Shown: positions 6,219 to 14,860 of the stretch, one piece after another
Layout of the letters: each line of letters opens with the position of its first letter
Position numbering within the stretch: the stretch's first letter is position 1
From: Gemmatimonadota bacterium
Lineage (GTDB): Bacteria > Gemmatimonadota > Gemmatimonadetes > Longimicrobiales > RSA9
Assembly: GCA_019689775.1 (NCBI GenBank)
Contig: JADGGV010000032.1
Coordinates: 1-17,052, forward strand
Reading direction: 5' to 3'
DNA: 17,052 nucleotides
The notes under the pieces: model-generated
Database searches by the model: none
What the model saw: the letters and a program-made list of their open reading frames with translations, nothing else
What the model was told of the DNA's origin: nothing
Position numbers and translations under genes: made by a program

Positions 6219-8498
6219 ATGAGATCCCAGGCCCCGCGGCCGAGCGGCCGGCCCCGGGCGCTGCTGCTGGCGGCGCTCCTCGCGGCTGTGGCCACGCCGG
6301 CCGCGGCGCAGCGCGCCGACACGATCGACGTCGACCTCCGGCTGCGCGGCCGGGACGTCGTCGGCCTCACCTTCGAGGGCGTCCACGCCTTCACGCCGGC
6401 ACAGCTCCGCACGGCCATCGAGACGACGGCGGGCACGTGCGGCGGCTCCGTCCTCGCCGTCCTCTGCCCGTTCGGCCTCGCGCTCCATCGCCAGCCGTTC
6501 GACCCGGACATGCTCCGCGCGGACGCCATCCGGCTCCGCCTCTTCTACTACCAGCGCGGCTACCGCGACGCCCGTATCGGCGCGGCCGCGCGTCCCGCGG
6601 AGGGCGGCGTCCACGTCGTCATCACCGTCGACGAGGGGCAACCGGTCCGCGTCGCCGCCCTCGAGATCCTCGGCGCCGATACGCTCCAGGCGCCGCCCGC
6701 CCTCGGCGACCTCCCGCTGCGCGTCGGCGAGCCGCTCAACATGCTCGCCTACGAGGCCACGCGCGATACCATCCGCGCCCGCCTGCGCAACCGCGGCTAC
6801 GCCCACGCCGAGGTCTTCGGCGGCTACGACATCCCCCAGGATCCCGGCCACACCGCCCGGGTGCAGTACGAGGTCGCGCCGGGCGGCCGCGCCCGCTTCG
6901 ACACGATCCAGGTCGTCGGCGCGACGCACATCTCGCCGGCCGTCGTGCGCCGCATGCTCACGGTCCGGCCGGGCGACGTCTACAGCGAGGCCGCCCTGCT
7001 GCGCAGCCAGCGCAACCTGTTCTCGCTCGAGGCGTTCCGGCACGTCGAGGTCGGCGCCGACCTGGACGCGCAGCCCGATACGCTCGTCCCCGTCACCGTC
7101 AGCGTGACCGAGGGCGACCTGCACCGCGTGCGCGTCGGCGTCGGCATCAACAACGTTGAGGCGATCAACGCCGAGGGCCGCTGGACCAGCCGCAACTTCC
7201 TGGGCGGCGGCCGCCGCCTCGAGGTGCGCGGCCAGATCTCGAACGTGCTCGCCTCGCAGCTCGGCGAGCTGCCGGGCTTCGCCGCCCAGCCCGGCGACTA
7301 CGGCGACCTCACCGGCTCGCTCGGCGTCGACTTCGTCCAGCCCTGGTTCTTCTCGCCGCTCAACACCTTCGGCGCCGGCCTCTTCCTCGAGCGGCGCAGC
7401 ATCCCCGGCGTCTACATCCGCGAGGGCCGCGGCGGCTACCTCACGCTGAGTCGCGCCGTCGGCACCGGCGCCACCGCCTCGCTCGGCTACCGCATGGAGC
7501 TGACGCGGCTCCGGGCCGACCAGGGCGACCTCTACTTCTGCACGCGGCTGGTCGCCTGCGAGCTGAGCGACATCCAGGTGCTCTCCTCCGCGCACCGCCT
7601 GGCTCCGCTCACCATCGGCTTCGCGCGCGACCGCTCGAACTCGCTCTTCGCGCCGACGCGCGGCTCGATCGTGCGGCTCGAGGGCGAGCTCGCCGGCCGC
7701 GCCACTGGCTCGGAGTTTTCATACCTGCGCCTGGTCGGCGAACTCTCCGAGTACCGTCGGCTCTCCCCAGGGCTCGTGCTCGCCACGCGCATCCGCCCGG
7801 GCTGGGCGCGCGCGCTCGGTGAGCCCACGGACCAGGACCTGCTCGGGCTGCACCCGCAGAAGCGCTTCTTCGCGGGCGGCCCCAACAGCGTCCGCGGCTT
7901 CGCGCAGTACCGCCTCGGGCCCAAGGTGCTGACCGTCCACGACCCCGCACGGACCCTGACGCAGCCCGACGAGCACGGCGTGCCGCTCTGCTCGCTCGTC
8001 GAGATCAACGCGGGCACATGCGACGTCAGCCGTCTGCCCGCCTCCGACTTCGATCCACACCCCGTCGGCGGCTCGGCCGTCCTCGAGGGGAACGCCGAGC
8101 TGCGCTTCCCGCTCGGCTTCGAGAAGCTGCGGGGCGCCGCCTTCGTCGACGTCGGCCAGGTCTGGGCGCGCGCCGGCGCCGCCCGCCTCGGCAGCCTCGT
8201 CTGGACGCCCGGCTTCGGCGTGCGATATTTCAGCGCGATCGGGCCGATCCGCGTCGACATCGGCTTCAACCCGCAGGGCGCCGAACGCCTGGCTGTCCTG
8301 TCGAGCGGCGTGGGGGTGCGCGCCACCGATCCAGCGACCGGCGACACCCGGTGCGTCGAGGCGCCGGCCGGCACCACGTCGACGGACTACTGCGAGCTGA
8401 ACAAGCTGCACGCCTTCGCCGCGCCCCACACCTGGCAGCCCTACGGGGGGTTCCTGGACCGGCTGCAGCTCCACTTCTCCATCGGACAGGCGTTCTGA
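6219..8498 (+). CDS. Omp85-family outer membrane protein (BamA/TamA type)
   Basis: A 759-residue precursor with a Sec signal peptide (hydrophobic 14-25, AAA-Q cleavage region near residue 30). Three POTRA-like segments can be traced: about 47-140, 143-221 (VRVAALEILGADT start) and 225-298 (ARFDTIQVVGATHIS start). A 16-strand-type barrel follows from about residue 300. The Omp85 signature GGPNSVRGF sits at 553-561 and the protein ends in phenylalanine (LHFSIGQAF), as outer-membrane barrels do for BAM recognition. Three POTRAs and a directly following tamB favour TamA or a BamA that serves TamB; proteobacterial BamA has five POTRAs. The family inserts beta-barrel proteins into the outer membrane. 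Cysteine pairs occur in POTRA1 (74/83) and in probable loops (441/447, 591/601, 712/725), which could form disulfides. The ATG at 6219 has a GGGG stretch eight bases upstream and puts the signal peptide at the N-terminus. Confidence 0.93.
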   Translation: MRSQAPRPSGRPRALLLAALLAAVATPAAAQRADTIDVDLRLRGRDVVGLTFEGVHAFTPAQLRTAIETTAGTCGGSVLAVLCPFGLALHRQPFDPDMLRADAIRLRLFYYQRGYRDARIGAAARPAEGGVHVVITVDEGQPVRVAALEILGADTLQAPPALGDLPLRVGEPLNMLAYEATRDTIRARLRNRGYAHAEVFGGYDIPQDPGHTARVQYEVAPGGRARFDTIQVVGATHISPAVVRRMLTVRPGDVYSEAALLRSQRNLFSLEAFRHVEVGADLDAQPDTLVPVTVSVTEGDLHRVRVGVGINNVEAINAEGRWTSRNFLGGGRRLEVRGQISNVLASQLGELPGFAAQPGDYGDLTGSLGVDFVQPWFFSPLNTFGAGLFLERRSIPGVYIREGRGGYLTLSRAVGTGATASLGYRMELTRLRADQGDLYFCTRLVACELSDIQVLSSAHRLAPLTIGFARDRSNSLFAPTRGSIVRLEGELAGRATGSEFSYLRLVGELSEYRRLSPGLVLATRIRPGWARALGEPTDQDLLGLHPQKRFFAGGPNSVRGFAQYRLGPKVLTVHDPARTLTQPDEHGVPLCSLVEINAGTCDVSRLPASDFDPHPVGGSAVLEGNAELRFPLGFEKLRGAAFVDVGQVWARAGAARLGSLVWTPGFGVRYFSAIGPIRVDIGFNPQGAERLAVLSSGVGVRATDPATGDTRCVEAPAGTTSTDYCELNKLHAFAAPHTWQPYGGFLDRLQLHFSIGQAF

Positions 8499-8499
8499 C

Positions 8500-11400
8500 G
8501 TGAGGCGCGTCGGCCGGATCGGCGGCTCGTTCCTGATCGGGATCCTGATCGCGTTGGCGATCGCCGCCGCCGCGCTCTTCGTGCTCACGCGCACGCCGTG
8601 GGGCGTGACCCACGTCGGCGCCTACGCCATCCGGTACCTCCAGAAGGGGATTCAGGGCCGGCTGCACGTCGGCCGCATCCAGAGCGGCAGCCTGCTGGGC
8701 GGGGTGCGCGTCGCCGACCTCTCGATCACCGACGCGAGCGGCGCGCCGTTCCTGACCGCCGACAGCGCCGTCGTCCGCTACGACTGGCGCAACCTGATCG
8801 GCCGCCGGCTCATCCTCGACCACGTCGAGGTGTGGCGGCCGGCCATCTACATCGCCAAGGAGCCGGGCGACACCGCCTGGAACTACGAGCGGATCTTCGC
8901 GGACACGACGGGTGCGCCGCCCGGCCCGCGGAAGCTGATCCTGATCACCGACGTGCGCGTCCACGACGGCCGCGCCGTCGTCGCGTACCCGTACACGCAG
9001 CCCACGCCGATCCAGCCCGCGGACACCGCGCGCTTGCTCATCCGCCGGACGCCGCGCGGGATCCAGCGCATGTATCGGTTCGAGCACGTGGAGGGCGCCT
9101 TCCCGCGCGTCATCTGGGAAAAGCCGGACGAGGAGGGCAAGCTCGTCCAGGTCGCCCGGCTCGCCACGCGCGGCTACGTCTACGACACGCCGTTCGACCT
9201 CCGCGACCTGCGCGGTCAGATCGTCACGCGCGACTCCATCGTCTCCTTCGACGCACCCAACGTGCGGCTCCCCGACACCCGCGCCGCCATCGTCGGGCGC
9301 GTCGTCATCCGCGAGCCGGAGAACGCCTACGACGTGAAGGTCGACGGCGAGCGCGTCGCGTTCCGCGATCTCCAGTGGCTCTACCCGCGCCTCCCGACGG
9401 AGGGCGGCGGCTCGCTCGACCTCCACTTCAAGACAGTCCCCCGCGGCACGCTCTGGATGGTCACGGACGCGCACCTGACGGCGCCCGGCACCCAGGTGGC
9501 CGGCTCCTTCGGCATCGTGACCGGGGATACGCTCTACTTCACGCAGGTCAAGCTGCGCGCCTCGCCGATCGACCTGAAGGTCATCTCGAGCATGCTCCCC
9601 AACGGGCTCCCGGTCGACGGGCTCATGGTCGGCACGGTCATCGTGGAGGGGCCCGTGTCCGCGCTCACCACGCGCGGCGACGTGCGCCTCGCCCGCGGCG
9701 CGACCGAGACCACCGCCCGCTGGAGCGGCACGCTCGATCTGCGTGGGCCCCTCGCCGCCCAGGGCTTGCGCGTCGACGTCGCCGACCTCGACCTCCGGCT
9801 CCTCTCGCGCTTCGACCCCGACCTCCGGCTGACCGGCGCCGTGAGCGGCCGCGTCGAGGCGAACGGTCGACTGGACCGGTCCGTCCGGCTCGTGGCCGCG
9901 CTCCAGCACACCGTGCCTGGCCACCCGGCGTCCCGCATCGAGGGCGCCGGCACCGTCGCCTGGTCGCGCGAGCGGTCCAGCTTCGACCTGAAGCTCAACG
10001 CCCTGCCCCTTGAGCTGAGCGCGCTCGCAGAGTCGTTCCCCGCGCTGGCCCGGCTCGAGGGCGGCGTCGCCGGGCCCGTCGAGGTGCAGGGCTCGCTCCG
10101 CGACCTGCGTGTCGGCGCCGACCTCGAGTCGCGCGCCGGCCACCTCACGCTGACCGGCCGCTTCGACCTGACCGCCAAGCGGCCCGGCTACCGCGTCGAA
10201 GGGCGCCTCGACGCGCTCCGCCTCGACCGCCTCGTCGACGGCGCGCCGCCCACGACCGTCTCCGGCCGCTACGCCGTCGACGGCGCCGGCGCGGGGCTCG
10301 AGGCCGCCGATGCCGCCCTGCGGTTGGACCTCGACAGCGCCCGCGTCGGCCCGGTGCCGCTCCGGGGCGGCACGTTCGTCGGCCGCGTGCGCGGCGGCGT
10401 CGCGACCGTCGACACGCTCCGGCTCACGACGCCCGCCGGTGGGCTCACCGCCGCCGGCACGTTCGGCCTTGCGCCCGGCCGCACCGGCCGCCTCGACGTC
10501 CGCGTCGTCGCCGATTCGCTCGGCGCGCTCCAGCCGTTCCTCTTCCCCGACACCGCGCCCGGCGTCGCCGACGAGCGGCGCTTCGCCGGGACGCTCGGCG
10601 TCACCGCGTCGCTCACCGGCGGCCTGTCCAGCTTCGACGTCGACGCGGAGGCGACGGCCGCGCGCCTCGAGCTCGCCGCCGCCCGCGCCGACTCGGCGCG
10701 CGTGCGGCTCACCGGCGCCGGCCTTCTCGGCAAGCAGCCGCGCCTCTCGCTCGAGGCCCGCGCCGACTCCGTCCGCCTCGGGCCCCGCCTCTTGGCCGGC
10801 CTCGCGCTCGACGCCCGCTACGACGCGCCCGCCGGCCGCGTCCGCCTCACCGCCGCCGACCCCGCCGGCGGCGACGTCCGCCTCGCCGGCGAGTTCCGCC
10901 GTGACCGCGACGCCCTTGACGGCACCGTCGACGAGCTACAGTTCGGCAGCGGCGCCGCCACCTGGAGGCTCGCCGCGCCGGTCCACTTCCACCGCGCCGG
11001 CGGCGTCCTCGACGTCGACTCCCTCAGCCTCGCCCGCGCCGGCGGCGGCGACCTCCGCGTCGCCGGCCGCCTCGCCTGGCTCAACGCGTCCAGCCCCGAC
11101 GTCCCCGTCGACTTCCACGTCGATCTGCACCAGGCGCCGCTCGCCGACCTCCTCGGCCTGGCCACCGCCACGCCCCCCGGGGACGGCATCTTCACCGGCC
11201 GGCTCCAGGTCCACGGCAGCGCCCGCGCGCCCGAGGTGCAGGGCGAGCTCTCCGGCGACCGCATCCGCTGGGGCGACGTCGAGCTCGACCACCTCGACGC
11301 CCAGCTCGGTTACGCCTCGCGCCGCCTCGACCTCGAGGCGCAGGGCAAGGTCGGCGGCGCGCAGGTCTTCTCCGGCAGCGGCCTCATCCCCGTGGACCTG

Positions 11401-12894
11401 AGCCTGGCGCCGGTCCGCGAGCGCGCGCCCGACGAGCCGCTCCGCTACACGCTCCGCGCCGACAGCATGCCCGCCTCGCTCCTCACCGCACTGGCGAGCG
11501 GCATCAGCGGGACCAGCGGCCGCGTCGACGGCCAGGTCAGCGTGCGCGGCACGCTGCGCAACCCACGCTTCGACGGGCGCTTCGACCTGCGCAACGGCGC
11601 CTTCATGGTCGACGCCGCCGGGCTCCGCTACGAGGATGTCGAGGGGAGCTTCCGCATGGACGGCGTGGGGGAGATCGGCATCGACGTCGTCGCCCGCTCC
11701 GGCGGCCGCGCGCACGCCACCGGCTCGATCGACCTCGGCTCGAGCTGGACGAACCCGCGCCTCGACCTCACGGTCGCACTGGAGGACTTCCTCGCCGCCC
11801 GCCGCCGCGACGTCGACGTCACCGCCAGCGGCGACGTGCGCCTCGGCGGCCGCTTCCGCGCCCCGCGGCTGTCCGGCCGCTTGACGGTCGACCGCGGCGC
11901 CATGTACCTCGACGAGATCTGGCGCCGCTACCAGATCGTCGCCCTCGACGACCCGCTCCTCTTCGACGTCGTCGACACGACGCTCGTCTCGACGAAGCGC
12001 TTCCTGCCGACGCTCATGGAGAGCGACTTCTTGAGGAACCTCGCCGTCGACTCCTTCACCGTGGACGTCGGCCGCGAGGCCTGGCTGCGCAGCCGCGACC
12101 TCAACGTCCAGCTCGCGGGCGGCGTCGCCGTCACCTACCGCCGGCGGGACGACTACCTCCGCCTGACCGGCTCGCTGAGCGCCGTCCGCGGCACCTACCA
12201 GCTCTACGGCCGCCGGTTCGACATCGCGCGCGGGACCGTCGAGTTCCCCGGCACGCCCGGCCTCGACCCGAACCTGAACTTCACGGCGACGTACCGCGTC
12301 CGCGGCGCCGAGGACAACTTCGACATCCAGGCGCTGGTCACCGGCACGCTCGAGACCCCGCGCGTGCGCCTGACCAGCGAGGATCGCCCCAACATCGGCG
12401 AGTCCGACCTGGTGAGCTACCTGCTGTTCGGCCGGCCGACGTACCAGCTCTCGGCCAGCCAGAAGGGCGTGACCAAGGCGGCGAGCGGCCTCCTGGAGGG
12501 CAGCCTCTACGGCTACGCCACGAGCGGGATCGAGGACTTCGCGCGCAACCTCGGCTTCGACTACGTCTCGCTCACCGCGGCCGAAGTCGCCCAGCCCGAC
12601 CTCGGCGCGGGGAGCAGCCTCTTCGAGAGCTTCCTCGACCGCACGCGCCTCGAGGCCGGCTGGTACCTGTCCGACCGGCTGTTCCTGTCGTTCTCGCAGC
12701 CGCTCCGCATCACCACGGACGCGCGCCGCAGCACCGGCGTCCGGCTCCAGTGGCGCTTCCGGCCCACCTGGACCAGCGAGTTCTTCAGCGAGGACTGGCT
12801 CTCGCGCTACCCGAACTCCGCGCCGGCCACCGACCAGGCGCAGTCGCTCCGCCGCATCAACGGCTTCTTTCTCTTCCGGGAGTGGGGCTATTGA
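8500..12894 (+). CDS. tamB: TamB/AsmA-like translocation-assembly protein (DUF490)
   Basis: A 1464-residue protein with an N-terminal signal-anchor helix (about 9-30) and a very long region of amphipathic beta repeats, the pattern of TamB and other bridge-like lipid-transfer proteins that span the periplasm. The final 350 or so residues hold the conserved TamB (DUF490) domain, with a GTVEFPGTPGLDPNLNFTA segment, then SDLVSYLLFGRPT (about 1302-1314), a FDYVSLT strand and a terminal LSDRLFLSFSQPL-type barrel-like repeat. In E. coli TamB pairs with the Omp85 protein TamA and, with YhdP and YdbH, moves phospholipid to the outer membrane. Here the Omp85 gene ends one base before the GTG start, matching that partnership. 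The start has only a weak GGACAGG site, so coupling is likely. The stop overlaps the next TTG start. The middle region is very rich in Asp-Leu-Arg repeats and C-ending codons. Confidence 0.92.
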   Translation: MRRVGRIGGSFLIGILIALAIAAAALFVLTRTPWGVTHVGAYAIRYLQKGIQGRLHVGRIQSGSLLGGVRVADLSITDASGAPFLTADSAVVRYDWRNLIGRRLILDHVEVWRPAIYIAKEPGDTAWNYERIFADTTGAPPGPRKLILITDVRVHDGRAVVAYPYTQPTPIQPADTARLLIRRTPRGIQRMYRFEHVEGAFPRVIWEKPDEEGKLVQVARLATRGYVYDTPFDLRDLRGQIVTRDSIVSFDAPNVRLPDTRAAIVGRVVIREPENAYDVKVDGERVAFRDLQWLYPRLPTEGGGSLDLHFKTVPRGTLWMVTDAHLTAPGTQVAGSFGIVTGDTLYFTQVKLRASPIDLKVISSMLPNGLPVDGLMVGTVIVEGPVSALTTRGDVRLARGATETTARWSGTLDLRGPLAAQGLRVDVADLDLRLLSRFDPDLRLTGAVSGRVEANGRLDRSVRLVAALQHTVPGHPASRIEGAGTVAWSRERSSFDLKLNALPLELSALAESFPALARLEGGVAGPVEVQGSLRDLRVGADLESRAGHLTLTGRFDLTAKRPGYRVEGRLDALRLDRLVDGAPPTTVSGRYAVDGAGAGLEAADAALRLDLDSARVGPVPLRGGTFVGRVRGGVATVDTLRLTTPAGGLTAAGTFGLAPGRTGRLDVRVVADSLGALQPFLFPDTAPGVADERRFAGTLGVTASLTGGLSSFDVDAEATAARLELAAARADSARVRLTGAGLLGKQPRLSLEARADSVRLGPRLLAGLALDARYDAPAGRVRLTAADPAGGDVRLAGEFRRDRDALDGTVDELQFGSGAATWRLAAPVHFHRAGGVLDVDSLSLARAGGGDLRVAGRLAWLNASSPDVPVDFHVDLHQAPLADLLGLATATPPGDGIFTGRLQVHGSARAPEVQGELSGDRIRWGDVELDHLDAQLGYASRRLDLEAQGKVGGAQVFSGSGLIPVDLSLAPVRERAPDEPLRYTLRADSMPASLLTALASGISGTSGRVDGQVSVRGTLRNPRFDGRFDLRNGAFMVDAAGLRYEDVEGSFRMDGVGEIGIDVVARSGGRAHATGSIDLGSSWTNPRLDLTVALEDFLAARRRDVDVTASGDVRLGGRFRAPRLSGRLTVDRGAMYLDEIWRRYQIVALDDPLLFDVVDTTLVSTKRFLPTLMESDFLRNLAVDSFTVDVGREAWLRSRDLNVQLAGGVAVTYRRRDDYLRLTGSLSAVRGTYQLYGRRFDIARGTVEFPGTPGLDPNLNFTATYRVRGAEDNFDIQALVTGTLETPRVRLTSEDRPNIGESDLVSYLLFGRPTYQLSASQKGVTKAASGLLEGSLYGYATSGIEDFARNLGFDYVSLTAAEVAQPDLGAGSSLFESFLDRTRLEAGWYLSDRLFLSFSQPLRITTDARRSTGVRLQWRFRPTWTSEFFSEDWLSRYPNSAPATDQAQSLRRINGFFLFREWGY
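12878..12882 (+). promoter_or_regulatory. Ribosome binding site deciding the TTG start of the ClC gene
   Basis: GGGAG inside the last tamB codons lies eight bases before TTG at 12891-12893. It supports this rare start over the ATG at 12984, which has no comparable site. Confidence 0.6.
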
Positions 12895-14786
12895 ACGAGC
12901 TGGGTGAGATCGAGAAGCGCCGCGCCGGCGACGCGGCCGCGCCCCGTCGCCGGCCGCTCCGCGCCCGACTACGGGCCACGCGGATGCACGCCGCGCACCC
13001 GGTGCGCGAGGCGCGCCGCGGTTGGGCCGTCGCCGTCGAGCGGTTCAACCGCCTCCAACTCGACGAGAACACGATCCTCCTCGGCTTCGCGCTCGCCGTC
13101 GGCATCGCGGGCGCGCTCGCCGTCGTCGTCTTCTTCAAGCTGATCGACGTCGCGTACTTCGTCCTCTACCGCTGGCCCGTCACGTTCGTCCCCTGGCTGG
13201 CCGTGCCGTATTACCGGCCGATCCTGACCGGCGCCGGCTTCGCGCTCGCCTGGTACCTCGTGCGCCGCGTCGGCGGCACGCCCGAGGCCATGAACGTGCC
13301 GTACGTCCAGCTCGCCGTCGCGCGGCGCGGCGGCGACGTGCCCACCCGCCCCGGCCTCGTCCAGGCCGCCGCCTCCGCCGTCACGCTCGGCGGCGGCGGC
13401 TCCGCCGGCAGCGAAGGCCCCGTCGCCGTCCTCGGCGCCACCGTCGGCGGCTTCCTCGGCCGGATGTTCCGCTTCGACCCGAACCGCATCAAGATCCTGG
13501 TCGGCGCCGGTGCCGCCGCCGGCATCTCGGCGTCGTTCAACGCCCCGATCGCCGGCGCGTTCTTCGCCCTCGAGGAGATCCTCGGCGACTTCTCCGTCGG
13601 CTCCTTCCCGCCCGTGGTCGTGGCCAGCGTGCTGGCGGCGGTGATCTCGCGCGCCTTCTTCGGCAACCACCCGTCGTTCCCGATCCCGCACCCCTACGGC
13701 TACGGCCTCACCTGGGAGCTGCTCGTCTTCTATCCGCTGCTCGGCGTCGTGGGCGGCGTCGTGGGCGCCGTCTTCGTGCGCACCTACCTGCGCACCGGCC
13801 CGCTCGTCCACCGCCTGCCGATCCCCCGCGCGCTCCTCCCGTGGCTCGGCGGCGCCCTCGTCGGCGGCCTCGTGCTCCTCTCCGGCGGCGCGCTCGTCGG
13901 CTACGGCCACCTCGCCGTCCGCCTCGACGTCTTCGGCCGCATGGCCTTCCCCACGCTGGCGCTCCTCGCCGCCGGCAAGATCCTGGCGACCTCGCTCACG
14001 CTCAACACCGGCGGCACCGGCGGCGTCTTCACCCCCTCGCTCTACCTCGGCGCGGCCACCGGCGGCGCGTTCGGCGTCGCCATCGCCCACCTCTTCCCCT
14101 CGCTCGGGCTCCAGCCCGAGGCCTACGCGCTCGTCGGCATGGGCGTCATGATCAGCGCCGCCACCCATGCGCCGATCACGGCGATCCTCATCGTCTTCGA
14201 GATGACGAACGACTACGCCATCGTCATGCCGCTCATGCTCGCGGTCGTCGTCGCCTACATCGTCGCGCGCCGCATCGAGCCCGAGTCGCTCTACAGCGGC
14301 TGGCTCGCGCACCGCGGCGAGCGCATCGAGCACGGCGCCGATCGCGACGTGCTCGCCCGCCTGCGCGTGGCGGACGCCTACGAGCGCAACCCGCAGGTCA
14401 TCGGCGAGGCCGCGCCGCTGCCGAAGCTCCTCGAGCACCTCGGCTCCGGCGAGCAGACCGAGTTCCCGGTCGTGGACGAGAATCTCGTGCTGAAGGGGAT
14501 CATCACGATCGGCGATCTCGGGCGCATCGCCATCGACCGCGAGGACCTCGCGCCGTTCCTCCTCGCCGCCGATCTCGCCCAGCCCACCGAGACCGTCACC
14601 CTCGACGATTCGCTCCTCGAGACCATGCGGCGCATGGGGATCCGCGGCGGCAACTCGCTCCCCGTCGTCGACGCCCGCGGCCGCCTCGTCGGCCTGATCA
14701 CGCGCGGGCACATCCTCGGCATCTACGAGCGCACGCTCGCCGCGTCCACGGCTGGAGCCGCCGAGCCCGAGCCCGGCGCCGGCTGA
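12891..14786 (+). CDS. ClC-family chloride/proton antiporter with tandem CBS domains
   Basis: A 631-residue membrane protein: a basic cytoplasmic head (1-58), the ClC core (about 60-465) and two CBS domains (about 494-550 and 562-616). Core signatures are GSEGPVAVLGA (173-183), where Glu175 matches the gating glutamate of GREGP; FNAPIAGAFFALEE (216-229), whose Glu229 matches the internal proton glutamate of exchangers; GGVFTPSLYLGAATGG (377-392), the GxFxP motif; and Tyr468 in ESLYSG, matching the anion-coordinating tyrosine. Together these predict a Cl-/H+ exchanger rather than a channel. The first filter motif reads VGGTPEAM (127-134), not GSGIPE, so the usual serine is replaced by glycine. 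The CBS pair may bind adenine nucleotides. I chose the TTG at 12891 because it overlaps the tamB stop (TTGA) and has GGGAG eight bases upstream; the first ATG (12984) would shorten the head by 31 residues without touching the core. Confidence 0.92.
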   Translation: MNELGEIEKRRAGDAAAPRRRPLRARLRATRMHAAHPVREARRGWAVAVERFNRLQLDENTILLGFALAVGIAGALAVVVFFKLIDVAYFVLYRWPVTFVPWLAVPYYRPILTGAGFALAWYLVRRVGGTPEAMNVPYVQLAVARRGGDVPTRPGLVQAAASAVTLGGGGSAGSEGPVAVLGATVGGFLGRMFRFDPNRIKILVGAGAAAGISASFNAPIAGAFFALEEILGDFSVGSFPPVVVASVLAAVISRAFFGNHPSFPIPHPYGYGLTWELLVFYPLLGVVGGVVGAVFVRTYLRTGPLVHRLPIPRALLPWLGGALVGGLVLLSGGALVGYGHLAVRLDVFGRMAFPTLALLAAGKILATSLTLNTGGTGGVFTPSLYLGAATGGAFGVAIAHLFPSLGLQPEAYALVGMGVMISAATHAPITAILIVFEMTNDYAIVMPLMLAVVVAYIVARRIEPESLYSGWLAHRGERIEHGADRDVLARLRVADAYERNPQVIGEAAPLPKLLEHLGSGEQTEFPVVDENLVLKGIITIGDLGRIAIDREDLAPFLLAADLAQPTETVTLDDSLLETMRRMGIRGGNSLPVVDARGRLVGLITRGHILGIYERTLAASTAGAAEPEPGAG

Positions 14787-14800
14787 GGGCGCGTCGCGCC

Positions 14801-14837
14801 TGGACCGGCGCCCGCGCCCACGGGTATAATCTCCGCG
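14801..14837 (+). promoter_or_regulatory. Sigma-70-like promoter of htpX
   Basis: TGGACC (14801-14806, four of six matches to TTGACA) and a perfect TATAAT (14825-14830) are separated by 18 bases. A start point near 14836-14838 would give a leader of about 24 bases. CTCCGCG directly follows the -10 box, as in the gap before the tlpA-like gene. This is the best promoter visible and separates the envelope cluster from the htpX cluster. Confidence 0.72.
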
Positions 14838-14849
14838 ACCCACGATCAC

Positions 14850-14853
14850 GGAG
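14850..14853 (+). promoter_or_regulatory. Ribosome binding site of htpX
   Basis: GGAG seven bases before the ATG at 14861, in the short leader downstream of the TATAAT box. It supports this start. Confidence 0.65.
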
Positions 14854-14860
14854 CCGACGT

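Noticed and set aside
6060..10143. Two long minus-strand frames opposite the Omp85 and tamB genes
   Set aside because: The opposite strand has clear signal peptide, POTRA, barrel and TamB features. The minus translations are Asp/Glu/Arg/Ala-rich repeats without homology I recognise.
9700..11900. Apparent tandem repeats in the middle of tamB
   Set aside because: The recurring RLDL/GRFDL-like strings reflect the amphipathic beta repeats of TamB proteins, not a DNA-level tandem repeat or inserted element.
14773..14782. CCGGCGCCGG palindrome at the end of the ClC gene
   Set aside because: It is within coding sequence for Pro-Gly-Ala-Gly and is a trivial GC-rich self-complement.
14788..14800. 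GGCGC-GTC-GCGCC hairpin after the ClC stop as a terminator
   Set aside because: The stem is only five pairs and no T-run follows. In DNA this GC-rich such short inverted repeats are expected by chance.
12969..14849. 626-codon minus-strand frame opposite the ClC gene
   Set aside because: Nearly all charged residues plus Gly/Ala. It is a complement of the ClC codons and has no credible start region.
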